A DNA stretch of 64,000 nt from Schlesneria sp. (GTDB taxonomy: Bacteria; Planctomycetota; Planctomycetia; Planctomycetales; Planctomycetaceae), in contig JAQGHU010000111.1 of NCBI GenBank assembly GCA_028291515.1, positions 23,818 through 87,817 of the forward strand, given 5' to 3'. Below, one piece after another: positions 18,101-27,288 of the stretch. The position numbers were made by a program, and so were the translations under genes. The notes beneath the pieces are model-generated. The model was not told the origin of the DNA and did no database searches. It saw nothing but the letters and a program-made list of their open reading frames with translations. The first letter of the stretch is position 1; every line of letters starts with the position of its first letter.

Positions 18101-19165
18101 CTGCGCAACACCTTGGAATGCGTTGTCCGAGCTTCTCGTGAATGGAAGGGTGGACGCTTCACAGACGAAGAACTGATCGAAGTCGTCGGTGAAATTGTCG
18201 AACTCTATCTCGATCAATGGCTGGAACACAGCAGCACCATGCGGCTGTCATCGGTCGAAGCGTTGAAAGTCGATTCCGTCTGGGATGATACATCGAAGTT
18301 CGTCAAGACCTACGGCTCCGACATTCTGAATGCTCGCGTTCTGACCTTGGGGAATGTCCGTGCCATCCTGCATAGCGGTGTGCCCAAGTTCCTTGAGTAC
18401 CTCGAACAACACGAAGACCCGCTGCATCCAGTCCGCCTGCTGGAAGACTTGCGAAACGGCAAAGTCGATCGCGACGAAGCGGCTGAGCATCTGCATCTGA
18501 TCTACCAGGTGGTCGTCGAAAAGTTCGACCGATTCCTCGAATACAACACCACCACGACTCAGTCCGACTACGGTGAACAGTTCTACAGTCTGCTCGACTT
18601 CTTGAGATTGGAAACGGCCTACGATCGCGATGCCTGGAACCTGCTGCCGGTTGCTGTCGCCCATGAAGTGCTCGCTCGGCAAGGCAAACCCGAAGCGGCC
18701 ACGATCTGGGAAGATGTCTTCACACTTCGCACAGAAGAGATGGCGGAGACACACCTCGAAGAGTTGGAGTCGTTGCAAAAGAAGTACGGAATGCGTCTGC
18801 CATCGGTCACGAACCACCTGCAGGAACGTTTCGTCAAGCCGCTCGCGGTCAATCACATGCTCGCCCAAATTCGCCCGGCCTGCGAAGATGCGGATGCTGG
18901 CCGTCCCGAGTCCCCTTCGTTCCAGCAAATGCAGTCCGCAGTCGAAGACTACTTGAAAACCACGTCGGGCTCGGGCCTGGACGTGCCAGCGTGGTTGAAG
19001 ACACTTGAGGAAGAACTGCAACACGTTCACGAATCGGGTGACGCGCCGGTCCAGGATGTGGAACCACAACTTCGCCTGCCCGCCCCTTCCCTCAGCTTGA
19101 AGGATCTGCGCCAGCAACTGAAGGGTTGGAAGCAACCGCCGAGTGAGCGCAAGGGAAAGGCCTGA
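15185..19165 (+). CDS. Giant helical protein of unknown function (1326 aa)
   Basis: 1326 residues beginning with TTG at 15185; the next in-frame ATG is 36 residues later, but the intervening residues (GYLNFSGGRPDSKF) look like a real fold. The protein is rich in Leu, Glu, Arg and Ala throughout and predicted largely helical, without signal peptide or membrane segments, perhaps a repeat (TPR/HEAT-like) scaffold. One very acidic linker at about 685-695 (EEGEEEEDEL) separates the two halves. No catalytic motif was recognised. It is divergent from the ExbB/ExbD-like cassette across a 381-bp spacer, so a shared control or function is possible but unproven. Confidence 0.7.
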   Translation: MKIRTQEAAIATELLGYLNFSGGRPDSKFQRNLDELMRTVLWKDLAATLRAVLADLKSSSPTFGDSSQAEQVISLTFDHALPAYREHHRDLLFHLKEEDFQQSFFLAKVFEAVLEQGAAWDETDRIVAGALRRLNDFLGYRPIAVLENGQKMEPYSHERFRPLPLFLRGAGVAHGPYRAVVERALGLLREMPAEVLSEAYFDIEMMDELAVDLRAHDHIHPANKRTNYLFGEWDPHQIDIKGRYRRFVVRKVILDALLDWAAKQKRVDPEEVLFDVSAVLCGTILMASSISGDGPECHDSNVTLSSLLPRVARQRDEFYSRLVKTASGARAKRLARHTKLTRQPFGHVRQALNMYLAQYGAQQVQRRQLAYLFARMGYAEASLRQASIIPCASARFECEVLCRAHSARRVVEQGKLADSARLLLEAEDYLHRGIECGALVDPWNVLGFQGLFPLFSSREDSVPDQRVEMLYHIMESLLDAYSRALEEAAARGEKELAESISIRYQNLAQFWDRFGTVTVEDLPRVAAHEQLDSASHVARALAEWREAGESAGDISFWRRHVEQFQSSKAYAQVVSALLERRDRVAALGLLMQWLSQHDVVGLEAGHLSFEDLMLWWMGIVAEEGTSSREDPWPIVRRMFDYLEANAGELWQSPVFRQGVIVEEPNGGSPWPSDKSQSDELHVSDEEGEEEEDELFSAAYDEVVYRDSTDDGQEGPIMDERSKLDGDTEYERLEKRLDPRLKFLRMMAQLWQMAANLAVERELVSEGDSSKDAKASRSKQAESLRHWLEHSMRLQSDLSRLIDELWKGDIGESSGEHDSNVEFDSQLQAKLYLVQSGLSTWLSCRSAQWCLACALSPEDQTVRSTAEDVRVIDMYRGIMQRNEGEVRRVLPGLLKSLQRKPLLYVPLEHGGDPKQILTARSQQMVVRFLLAHLPQLGLLRETWHLLKTARHMERVSRPRGMAVTEFDRLFRIALRNTLECVVRASREWKGGRFTDEELIEVVGEIVELYLDQWLEHSSTMRLSSVEALKVDSVWDDTSKFVKTYGSDILNARVLTLGNVRAILHSGVPKFLEYLEQHEDPLHPVRLLEDLRNGKVDRDEAAEHLHLIYQVVVEKFDRFLEYNTTTTQSDYGEQFYSLLDFLRLETAYDRDAWNLLPVAVAHEVLARQGKPEAATIWEDVFTLRTEEMAETHLEELESLQKKYGMRLPSVTNHLQERFVKPLAVNHMLAQIRPACEDADAGRPESPSFQQMQSAVEDYLKTTSGSGLDVPAWLKTLEEELQHVHESGDAPVQDVEPQLRLPAPSLSLKDLRQQLKGWKQPPSERKGKA

Positions 19166-19364
19166 TTCGGACAAGCCAGAGACAGCGCCATTGGATCTAG
19201 CGCACCCGCGTTCTTAAGTCAGCCCCTTGCTGTCGAGGGCCTGTACGGCGTAATGTTCCGTCGCAGGTCGATTCCGAATCGAGAAACGCCTGTCGCGATT
19301 TTCGATCGTCAGAATCGCCGTACCCTGTGACGCACGTGCCCGCTCATACCGGAGTGCTGTATCG

Positions 19365-21053
19365 ATGTCTTCATTCCACGTCACGGTCGATCGACGACAA
19401 CAAGTCCTCAAGCTGGACATCCCTGAGCACCACACACGATACAGCCACACAAGTGAACAACCGCTTGCGAAGAGCCTGGCTAGGATCACTGGCAAGCACG
19501 GTGAATTTGCCTGTGCCACGACTCTCGCCTGGAAAGCCAAATGTGTCGATGACCGCTTGTATGCCGCAGTGGAATGCTTAACTCAGAAGGGAACGCCGCA
19601 ATTGTGTGGCAAACAAGCGCTGATTCGCCGCGTTTTCTTTCAGCTGCTAAAAATGCGATCCGCCGGGACCGCCCAACTTGATGAATCAATTGCGTTCATG
19701 GGAGCAGCCTGCCGACTGGGCGAGGATTTTGAATTCGATGACGACAAGCTGCGACTTCAGGTGAAGAAGCGGCTTCTGAACTTAGAGCAGGACCCATTTC
19801 GGTATCATCCCGTCGGGTTCTATTCATCGACACCAGAACTTCAAGCAATTTATCGACAGGGGCGTTTTTTACAAAACGAACTGGATAGAACTCAAGCCAA
19901 TCAATTTGCTGCCGCGATTCAGGTGCTTTCATTGGTCGATCAATACACGAAACACCTTCGACTCGCATCGCGCCTCACAAACCCGCTGGTTCATCTCGGA
20001 TTGCCAGTGACCGACGATCCGATACCGCTGGAATCGAAGATCTCGTTCTATCCCCCTTCTGATTCCCCGGAAGGTCGATTGATGAAACTGATGTTTGGCA
20101 ACCGATGGATTCCGGACGACTTTTCGCTGGTCCAGGAAATGATCGACCGCATCGAATCGGGAAAGCTGTCGCTGAAGCCCGTTCTAGATTCCGGATGGTA
20201 CGACTATCAGTTGTATTCCATCGAATCGTGGCTGACGCTGGATCGTAATCCCGAGGCCCGACGACTTCATTTCGAAGAGTGCTATCGAAATGAACTCCGC
20301 GATCGGTTCAAATCGTTTTTTGCATTCACGCGCGAAACTCACATCAAGCAACTCGAAGCCGGGGCAGTCGGCTGTGCCATGTATTCGGGCAAGGTTTCCG
20401 TTTCACCAAACCTGCACATTGAACCGTTACCGGAATACTACCTTCGGCGTGCCGAGTCCTATCGTTTCGTTCGCGAGTTACTGTTGTCGATCTTCGTCCC
20501 GGATGATCTGCAAGACTGTCCGGTCATTCCCGAACTGGGTGGGGACAAATCACCACTCGCCGAGCTACTTGAAATCGAGTCGATATTCCGCGGTGCGTAT
20601 TTGATCGCTTGCGACGAAATCGGACTGGAACCATCCCGGATTGATCCTGCGGATGCCAGACAATCATTGCGTGATGTCGCCACTGCCAGAACGTGGATCA
20701 ATAGTCAACTTTCCGACCCCGATCTGACAGCAGATAGTCGCTGTATGGTCCCCTTATTCTATGATGAAGGGCGCGAGAAAACGAAAGTTGTGGTGACGCT
20801 CGGATTCCGTGCGGAGTTGATGTCTGTCGCGTACGAAACGCGGCCTCACGTCACCGTGATCGACGACAACGGCCAAGTCATGGACCAACAGAAAGATGTC
20901 CGCATTGCTTGGGAATCGGATCACCATGTCATCGCCTCGCCGCAATCGGCCGAATGTTACGTCCGCCAGCCTCTCTCACGCAAAGAATTCAGAAGGATCT
21001 GCGACGAGCAACAAACGACGGAGAGAATACTCGCAGCCCTGTCCAAGCTGTAG
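19365..21053 (+). CDS. Hypothetical protein, 562 aa
   Basis: 562 residues, cytoplasmic by appearance (no signal or membrane helix). The first 60 residues are beta-like, the middle is helical (QVKKRLLNLEQDPF) and the end is again beta-like with a short acidic tail. Codon use and base composition match the neighbours, and the ATG at 19365 is followed by a plausible globular sequence, so it looks like a real gene. No motif was recognised. It follows the 1326-residue gene at 199 bases in the same direction, which may place both in one unit. Confidence 0.6.
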   Translation: MSSFHVTVDRRQQVLKLDIPEHHTRYSHTSEQPLAKSLARITGKHGEFACATTLAWKAKCVDDRLYAAVECLTQKGTPQLCGKQALIRRVFFQLLKMRSAGTAQLDESIAFMGAACRLGEDFEFDDDKLRLQVKKRLLNLEQDPFRYHPVGFYSSTPELQAIYRQGRFLQNELDRTQANQFAAAIQVLSLVDQYTKHLRLASRLTNPLVHLGLPVTDDPIPLESKISFYPPSDSPEGRLMKLMFGNRWIPDDFSLVQEMIDRIESGKLSLKPVLDSGWYDYQLYSIESWLTLDRNPEARRLHFEECYRNELRDRFKSFFAFTRETHIKQLEAGAVGCAMYSGKVSVSPNLHIEPLPEYYLRRAESYRFVRELLLSIFVPDDLQDCPVIPELGGDKSPLAELLEIESIFRGAYLIACDEIGLEPSRIDPADARQSLRDVATARTWINSQLSDPDLTADSRCMVPLFYDEGREKTKVVVTLGFRAELMSVAYETRPHVTVIDDNGQVMDQQKDVRIAWESDHHVIASPQSAECYVRQPLSRKEFRRICDEQQTTERILAALSKL

Positions 21054-21231
21054 CCGAAGAAGTTCGCGATCGCGTCACCACTGTGACCGGGGTCAGCAGG
21101 ATCGTCAGTGGGGAGAATTGCTTCCAGCCACGGCATCATCGGGCTATATTTGCTGACGCATCGATCGCTGCAGTTTCGCCGAGGCCGTTCACCATCTCAG
21201 ACCCGGGTTCACTGGCACCGTGAGGGACCAA

Positions 21232-21705
21232 ATGCCCAAGAAGAAAAAAGCCGCCGCAAAGGTTGTGAAGAAGGTCACTAAGAAGACCGTGAAGGTCATC
21301 AAGAAGGCTGCGAAAAAGACGAAGCAGACCAGCCCACTAAAGCCGCCGCGTGCTTCTGCACCGAAGATCGTCAAGAAGCCGACAACAGCCAATCCTGTGA
21401 TCCCCATCAAGTTGGAACCGTCATTGGGGCGTCCTCTCGTGACGCAGGAGGAAAAGCTGTACATGCTGTTTCACGACGACTACCAGTCGCGGCAGGTCTT
21501 TGAATTTCTGCGAGTCGACACAATTAAAGATCTGGAAGAGTTCACGCCTCAGCAAATCGTCCATCTGATGTCGCGACCAATCCGTTTGACGGTTGATCGT
21601 ATTCGGCAGCGGTTGGCTCAGTTCAAGCGTTCGCTCAAAGATGACGAGCAATACGCCACGGAGTTTCGGCAGGCGAAGGACGATCAACCAAAACGGTCGA
21701 ATTAG
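21232..21705 (+). CDS. Small protein with histone H1-like Lys/Ala tail and possible helix-hairpin-helix domain
   Basis: From the ATG at 21232 the product has 157 residues; a GTG at 21220 would only add MRDQ. Residues 1-50 are Lys-rich repeats (KKKAAAK, KKVTKKTVK, KKAAKK) like bacterial histone H1-like nucleoid proteins. Residues 70-135 are folded: EEKLYMLFHDD, then FEFLRVDTIKDLEEFTPQQI and VDRIRQRLAQF, spaced like a helix-hairpin-helix or RNA polymerase alpha C-terminal domain. The tail is acidic/basic mixed. A DNA-binding, nucleoid-associated role is inferred. It stands alone, converging on the gene at 21719. Confidence 0.65.
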   Translation: MPKKKKAAAKVVKKVTKKTVKVIKKAAKKTKQTSPLKPPRASAPKIVKKPTTANPVIPIKLEPSLGRPLVTQEEKLYMLFHDDYQSRQVFEFLRVDTIKDLEEFTPQQIVHLMSRPIRLTVDRIRQRLAQFKRSLKDDEQYATEFRQAKDDQPKRSN

Positions 21706-21718
21706 CCGAGTTGGGAGT

Positions 21719-22210
21719 TCAAAAGCGAGCTCCCGCCAATCGCTCCTTCTCAAGATACTTGTCCGGCATTAGCGCGGCGATGGCGACTGACAAACGAACG
21801 TCAAACGTCTCCCAAGACTTCTTCAGCCAATCGCGAATGCTGAATGGAAGCATGAAAACATGCTGAGACTCCGTTTCGATGGAGATCCATCGCCCGCCCG
21901 AGAAACTGATATGGATGCGGTGCGCCGGGTAGTCATCCGTCCACTCGTAATCATAGTCTTCTTTGATGGCAGCTGAAGACTCCAGCAACCCCAAATCCAA
22001 CTCGGTAATCGGTGGTTGCGACAGCGCGGTCAGCACCTGTTGCACCAATTCCGACGAGATCAAGTCCACCTGATTCGTAGGCAACCAATGCCTCTGGAAT
22101 GCGGCCTCGTCCTTCAACAACACCAACTCGGCTGCGATATGTGGAGGGTCGGCGAAACCGGTCCAGGACGACCGAATCTCCAGGCGCTCCACATCGCAGG
22201 CGAGCATCAT
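21719..22210 (-). CDS. Hypothetical protein, 163 aa
   Basis: A 163-residue acidic protein of unknown function, beta-rich in the first half and with a charged middle (KEDYDYEWTDDYPAHRI). No signal peptide, membrane helix or catalytic motif. Its start is 15 bases from the end of the DUF1549 gene, so it may be the last gene of that leftward unit, and it ends 13 bases from the convergent histone-like gene. Confidence 0.5.
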   Translation of the reverse strand: MMLACDVERLEIRSSWTGFADPPHIAAELVLLKDEAAFQRHWLPTNQVDLISSELVQQVLTALSQPPITELDLGLLESSAAIKEDYDYEWTDDYPAHRIHISFSGGRWISIETESQHVFMLPFSIRDWLKKSWETFDVRLSVAIAALMPDKYLEKERLAGARF

Positions 22211-22225
22211 GGTGACTTCACCACA

Positions 22226-24679
22226 TTAGTGCTGGAATAGGAATTCCTTTGAATTCAAGATCGCCCACCCGACATCTTCCAAGGCCTGTCGGCGGTCTTG
22301 CTGATTTCCGATGTGTTGCTTGCTGGCGGCCATTTCCTCAGCAGACGGGACGCGGGCGAGTGCAGCCAAGTACATCGCGGTGATGACTTCGTCGTCGGTT
22401 TTGTTCTCTTTCATCATCGTGGCGATGCGACCATTGTCGGCTCGCAACTTGTTATGGACGACGGGGCCGTTGATCATCTGCAATGCTTGAGACAGGTTCG
22501 ATTCACTGGACCGCTCGCACTGACAGGCCATTTCGCGTTGTGGCTGACCGAACACCTTCAGGAAGTAGTGATCGGTCGGGGGATCGGCCAGCTCACAAGC
22601 CCGAGTTCCCAGCGGCATACCAGGATATTGTTCGGGAACATTCGTCACCGCACAGATGCCATCCAACAACTGCTCGGCCGACAACAATCGGGTGTTGGCG
22701 TGCGAACAGTAGATCTCATCGTCTTTGTTGAACTGGTTCTTGCGGGAACTGAGTTGATATGTCCGGCTGTTGCAAATCGTGCGAATCGCCCACTTCTGGC
22801 TGAAGCTGTTGGCGGCAAATTGCTTCGACAACTCATCCAGCAAGCGAGCATTCGAAGGAGGGTTCGAATCGCGGAAGTCATCCACGGGCTCGACGATGCC
22901 GCGCCCCATCAGGTGACCCCAGATACGATTCACGACGCTCTTCGAGAAGAATGGATTCTCGGGTGACGTCAGCCACTGGGCGAACACGACGCGGCGATCC
23001 TGATCGGCCGGCACGTCGACATCGCCGGTCAGCAACAGATGAACTTTCATCTGCTTGTTGGTACGAGGTTGAGTCACTTCGCCGCCAGCCTGAGTGAAGA
23101 TCACTTCTTCTTCAGCGTCAACCGAATTCTTGCGGCCCACGCGAGCAAATGCCGCTGCGATGCCGTAGTAATTGTCTTGCGTCCACCGTTCGAACGGATG
23201 ATTGTGACACTTTGCACATTGGATGCGAACACCCAGGAACAATTGAGCCGTCGTTTCGGTGGCATCTTGTGGATCGCGACTGGCTCGCCAGAAGTTGGCG
23301 GGTGGATTTTCGAAGACGCTGCCGTTGGCCGTCAGCAGTTCCCGAGCGAACTGGTCGAGCGGCTTGTCGGAGCGAATCGATTCGTAAATCCATTCGCGGA
23401 ACTTATGCACGCCCGCAGTCTTCAGTTTCTTGCTGTTCGAACGCAGCACGTCCGCCCACTTCAAGGCCCAGAACGAAGCAAATTCGTTGCTGTCGAGCAA
23501 GCGATCAACCACGGTCACCCGCTTCGCAGGACTTTGATCGGCCAGAAACTGAGTTGCTTCTTCCGAGGTTGGCAGGCGACCGGTTAGGTCCAAAGTCACA
23601 CGGCGAAGGAACTCATCATCGGCACAAATCTCGGACGGCAGGATCTGCAACTGCTTCAGTTTTTCGAAGATCGCGTTGTCGACAAAGTTCTGTTCGGCAG
23701 GATTGTTCCAGGCGAAGCCGGGGACATCTTCCAGGAAGGTCAGGTAGGTCGTCGACATCTTATCCAGGTAGCGGCCCAGGATGGCCGCTTCGCCGCGACC
23801 ATTCTTCGTGACCAGTCCCTGCGCGTTGACGCCCCCCACGGATTCGTTGGACGAAGTAAAGTCAGTGAGAGCTGTCACATCACGAATTGAGCCGTCGCTG
23901 AAATGGCCCAACACCATGATCTGCTGGCGAGCGGCGGGCTGGCGAAGGACTCGCTTGGACGGAACGGTTTCGATTTTCACCAGATCCGGTTCGGTCTGAG
24001 AATCCAACTGCATCCCTTCGGCAATCCACTGTTCGAGAACAACGTGAGCGGGATCACCCTTCTTCAATCGCTTGCCGCCGCCGTGAGCCACTTCCATCAG
24101 TGGCTTGCGAAGCAACAGGCTGGCCGACGGTTCGAGGATGTTCGTTCGCCGTCCGAAGAATTCACTGCGGACAGTCATGATGTCCAAGGCGAAATCGTAA
24201 GCCCGCAACGAAAGCCGGAAGCCACCCTTCCCTGATGGCGAACCGTGGCAGGCACCCATGTTGCAGCCGGCTTTTGTCAAAGCCATTTGCGTTTCGGTTT
24301 TGAAACTGACCGGTGCAGCGGCCTCCATGTTCTTGACGACAATGGGAACCGTCGCTGTCTGTCCACCGACCGTCACGGTGACCGTGGCTTCCCCGTTGCC
24401 GACGGGATGCACCATCGAGCCGTCGATGATGACGACCGCGGGATTCGATGTCGCGAATGTGGCGGCAATAGTGAGATCGCGAAGATCGTCGCCATATTTT
24501 CCGGTCACTAGAATCTGCTGCCGCGAGCGTTTGCCGAGCAGATCGAACTTGGCTGGCTCCAGAACAAGGCTGGTTGGCTGCCCCACGTCGACTGTCGGGG
24601 CGTCGGCCGCTTGGATCGCGACAGAACAGTTGGCAATCGCGATCACTAGCAGGCATCGCCAAAGCATCGTCGTTCGCAT
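22226..24679 (-). CDS. Secreted DUF1549/DUF1553 protein with Ig-like (BIG2) domains and CX4CH motif
   Basis: An 817-residue exported protein (signal peptide about 1-25, ending IQAAD). Two bacterial Ig-like BIG2 domains lie around residues 30-115 and 235-320. Between them is the CNMGACHGSPSGKGGFRLSL block (C139, C144, H145), a CX4CH motif typical of this subgroup. DUF1549 follows, with CAKCHNHPFERW, then DUF1553, ending LNSKEFLFQH. It is cotranscribed with the PPC-domain gene upstream (100 bases apart). Probably periplasmic or outer-surface; no catalytic function is established for the family. An in-frame ATG four codons in is the alternative start. Confidence 0.88.
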   Translation of the reverse strand: MRTTMLWRCLLVIAIANCSVAIQAADAPTVDVGQPTSLVLEPAKFDLLGKRSRQQILVTGKYGDDLRDLTIAATFATSNPAVVIIDGSMVHPVGNGEATVTVTVGGQTATVPIVVKNMEAAAPVSFKTETQMALTKAGCNMGACHGSPSGKGGFRLSLRAYDFALDIMTVRSEFFGRRTNILEPSASLLLRKPLMEVAHGGGKRLKKGDPAHVVLEQWIAEGMQLDSQTEPDLVKIETVPSKRVLRQPAARQQIMVLGHFSDGSIRDVTALTDFTSSNESVGGVNAQGLVTKNGRGEAAILGRYLDKMSTTYLTFLEDVPGFAWNNPAEQNFVDNAIFEKLKQLQILPSEICADDEFLRRVTLDLTGRLPTSEEATQFLADQSPAKRVTVVDRLLDSNEFASFWALKWADVLRSNSKKLKTAGVHKFREWIYESIRSDKPLDQFARELLTANGSVFENPPANFWRASRDPQDATETTAQLFLGVRIQCAKCHNHPFERWTQDNYYGIAAAFARVGRKNSVDAEEEVIFTQAGGEVTQPRTNKQMKVHLLLTGDVDVPADQDRRVVFAQWLTSPENPFFSKSVVNRIWGHLMGRGIVEPVDDFRDSNPPSNARLLDELSKQFAANSFSQKWAIRTICNSRTYQLSSRKNQFNKDDEIYCSHANTRLLSAEQLLDGICAVTNVPEQYPGMPLGTRACELADPPTDHYFLKVFGQPQREMACQCERSSESNLSQALQMINGPVVHNKLRADNGRIATMMKENKTDDEVITAMYLAALARVPSAEEMAASKQHIGNQQDRRQALEDVGWAILNSKEFLFQH

Positions 24680-24780
24680 CTTTCGAATCTCCGCCTTGAA
24701 GGAACGGCTTATTGTCGAAAATCTAATCTACTAGAATCGACTCGAAACATCAAAAAACAAGCATAAGATAAAACTTCGAC

Positions 24781-27078
24781 TCACTCGACGGTCAAAGTCG
24801 CCGCAGCCGAAGTCGCTTCTACTTTTGCATTTCCAGCCATTGCATCCGCTTTGGCCGTCAGATTGGTCACATTGGCAGCAGCCGCTTCGGCCGTCGCCAC
24901 AAGCTTAAGATCGACACTCGACTGATCCGCCGGGATCATGGCAACCGCCGCCGTCACACCCGCCGGGAGATTTTGGAGCGTGACATTCACTGCCCCCGTA
25001 AAGGCGGGATTGCGTTCCACAATCGCCTTAATGACCAACTCACCGCTTTTGGCGATCTTACCGCCTGCCGGATCCAGTTTGATCGTCATCGGCGGGGCCA
25101 GTTTCAGACGCAGGGCCAATCCTTGCGTCGCGGTCTTGTCACCTTGCTTCAATGTGCCGGTCAAACCGGCGGTGAAATCACCAAGGGGAGCCTGATTGTT
25201 CGCCGAAATCACGATCTCGGCTTCTGTCTGCCCCTTGTCGATATTCTTGACCGCCACGGTCACGCCCGCTGGCAGTCCGTTTTGAGGTGGAGCGATCGCC
25301 ACCACAACCGCCTCTTCGAACCCAGCCGCACGACTTCCGATCAGCTTGACCTTAGCCGACAGATCTTTGCCGAAGACAACTTCATTCGGCTCAACTCGCC
25401 AAGTAAAGCCAGGCGCTGGTGCTGCGGATGTTGCGACGTAGCTACTAAGTGGTGCGGGTGTCCAGCGCATGTTGTTGTTGCGGGCCTTCAGCACGCCGCC
25501 GATCTCGGCCGGGACGGTGACATCGGCCTCACCGATACGAGCGGTCCCCACGATGCTGATGCCAAACAGGTCCCCTGCAGCAAATTCTGGAGGGGCCTGC
25601 AAGGTGATCACGGCATCGTTACGTCCTGCCCCGATGACCGACTTACTGGCAGTCACACCGGGTGGCAGATTCGTCGCACTCAATTCGATGGGGCCGGCAT
25701 ACCCCTTTCGCGTCGCCGTGACTGTCGCCATCACATTGCCACCAACCGGGATATTGAACGTATCGAGCGACGTGGCCAGAGCGAATTGCGCCGGAGCCGT
25801 TGTCACTTCAATTCGATAGGCATGTTCGCTGCCGCCGCGATGATTCAGGTCTTCCACGACCAGCACATAGTCGCCGTCGGCGGGAGCTTTGAACGCGACC
25901 GTTCCTTCGCTGGTGCCTGTGTCCTCGGCGGCGGCAACCTGACCACCATCCTTATTCAGGATGCGGAAGTTCAGATCCGAAGGAGACCCTTGCTGACGAG
26001 TAATCCCAATAAAAGTCGCGGACTGATCTTTCTTCGCGGCGAAGAGGAATCGATCCACATCGCCAGGTTGATCGAGTCGCCCATTGATGTCGTGACCAAA
26101 CTCAACGCGATTGGCTTGCTCGGCGGTATTGTTGGGTTCTAGCTCAAGGAACTGGGGCGATGTGGCAATTTCAACGGTACTGAATCCGCTGAACGCTCCG
26201 GGGCGCTTGAAACTGACGTGTCGCCATTCGCCAGGCTGATCGCCGGGAATCGTGACCGGAACAGGCTGCAGGCCATCGACGTTGAAGCCTGCCAAAGTCA
26301 CATTCGCGGTCGTCCCACGCTGGATCGCCAGGGGATAGGCGACCGTGGCAATTGGAAAATCACCGATTCGCAAGCGATAGGCTCCGGCTCCGTATTTGAT
26401 GTCGCGCAATTCGATGATGTATTCGCCAGCGTCCTTGAAGGTGTAGACCAATGAGGCATCACCACTGAGGCCAGGAGTGTCATCGTTGAACGCCAACTCG
26501 CGACCTTTGGTATCCATCAAGCGGATCATCGGATCGAGAGAAGAACCAATCCGCCGAGCCAGCACTTCAATCGCGATTCGCTGACCGGGCTGAGCCGGAA
26601 ATTTGAAGAACTGCCAACTGAGATTCGGCACAGTTCCATCGACAGCCGTCGGCACAGAAATGACCTGCGCTGCCGCGAACGTCGTATTACTTCCCGCACT
26701 CGGAATCGAGGGCAGATCGTCCACGATCAAGAATCGAAGTGGAGAAACTCCCTTGTCGGTGACAACGCGCATCGCGTGGACGCCACAGGCCACATCACCT
26801 GGAATGTTCAGTTTGTAGGTGACCTGACCAGGATTTTCACCGTTCTTGTCGATCCCTTCGGCTAGGACCGATTCACATGGAAAGGAGGTCCACAGTTTTT
26901 TGATCGGGGCGAGATTGCCGCCGTTTAACTGCAGAATCGTCGAAGCTCCCGAAGTCACCGCTCCTGGAACGGTTGAATTCACTGATGGCTCTTGAGCGGC
27001 GACCAGGGAAGACAACACAAGACTCGACAACATCCCGAAGGAAAGGGCCCAAAAGTGGTGGGACGATCGACACATCAT
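24781..27078 (-). CDS. Secreted protein with PPC (pre-peptidase C-terminal) domains
   Basis: From the ATG at 27078 (or 27075) the product is about 765 residues with a signal peptide (WALSFGMLSSLVLSSLVAAQ). The protein is built of beta-sandwich units. Repeated PPC-like segments have the pattern ...FLFAAKKDQSATF...D..L..L/N..G... and D-DYVLVVED; the second half has Ig-like repeats with the pattern LPPGVTA / LPAGVTV. Such proteins in planctomycetes are large extracellular binding or structural proteins. The upstream in-frame start at 27213 would add 45 residues before the signal peptide and is rejected. Leads the leftward unit with the DUF1549 gene. Confidence 0.8.
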   Translation of the reverse strand: MMCRSSHHFWALSFGMLSSLVLSSLVAAQEPSVNSTVPGAVTSGASTILQLNGGNLAPIKKLWTSFPCESVLAEGIDKNGENPGQVTYKLNIPGDVACGVHAMRVVTDKGVSPLRFLIVDDLPSIPSAGSNTTFAAAQVISVPTAVDGTVPNLSWQFFKFPAQPGQRIAIEVLARRIGSSLDPMIRLMDTKGRELAFNDDTPGLSGDASLVYTFKDAGEYIIELRDIKYGAGAYRLRIGDFPIATVAYPLAIQRGTTANVTLAGFNVDGLQPVPVTIPGDQPGEWRHVSFKRPGAFSGFSTVEIATSPQFLELEPNNTAEQANRVEFGHDINGRLDQPGDVDRFLFAAKKDQSATFIGITRQQGSPSDLNFRILNKDGGQVAAAEDTGTSEGTVAFKAPADGDYVLVVEDLNHRGGSEHAYRIEVTTAPAQFALATSLDTFNIPVGGNVMATVTATRKGYAGPIELSATNLPPGVTASKSVIGAGRNDAVITLQAPPEFAAGDLFGISIVGTARIGEADVTVPAEIGGVLKARNNNMRWTPAPLSSYVATSAAPAPGFTWRVEPNEVVFGKDLSAKVKLIGSRAAGFEEAVVVAIAPPQNGLPAGVTVAVKNIDKGQTEAEIVISANNQAPLGDFTAGLTGTLKQGDKTATQGLALRLKLAPPMTIKLDPAGGKIAKSGELVIKAIVERNPAFTGAVNVTLQNLPAGVTAAVAMIPADQSSVDLKLVATAEAAAANVTNLTAKADAMAGNAKVEATSAAATLTVE

Positions 27079-27288
27079 TCGGTGTGGCTCCCCAGGGGAT
27101 TGAAATCGAGGCGGGCAGGTTGGAGGCAGGGCACTCATCGGTCGAGGCTGATGCCAGCATGATAGGGAACGGCGCGGCCAGCCGTCAATTTGAAGAGGCG
27201 GAATGTTGGTCATACGGCCAAAATTCGTCTGGATGCATTTTGCACATTGACTTGTATCGGGAGATAGGACTTATGAGACGGATGCGAC

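Noticed and set aside
13346..19165. Identification of the cassette plus the giant protein as a complete Zorya defence system
   Set aside because: No helicase/nuclease (ZorD/ZorE) or ZorC-like protein, and no OmpA-type domain in the partners; only the channel shape is similar.
24973..26142. 389-codon plus-strand frame antisense to the PPC-domain gene
   Set aside because: No motif, start in a poor context; the opposite strand encodes clear repeats.
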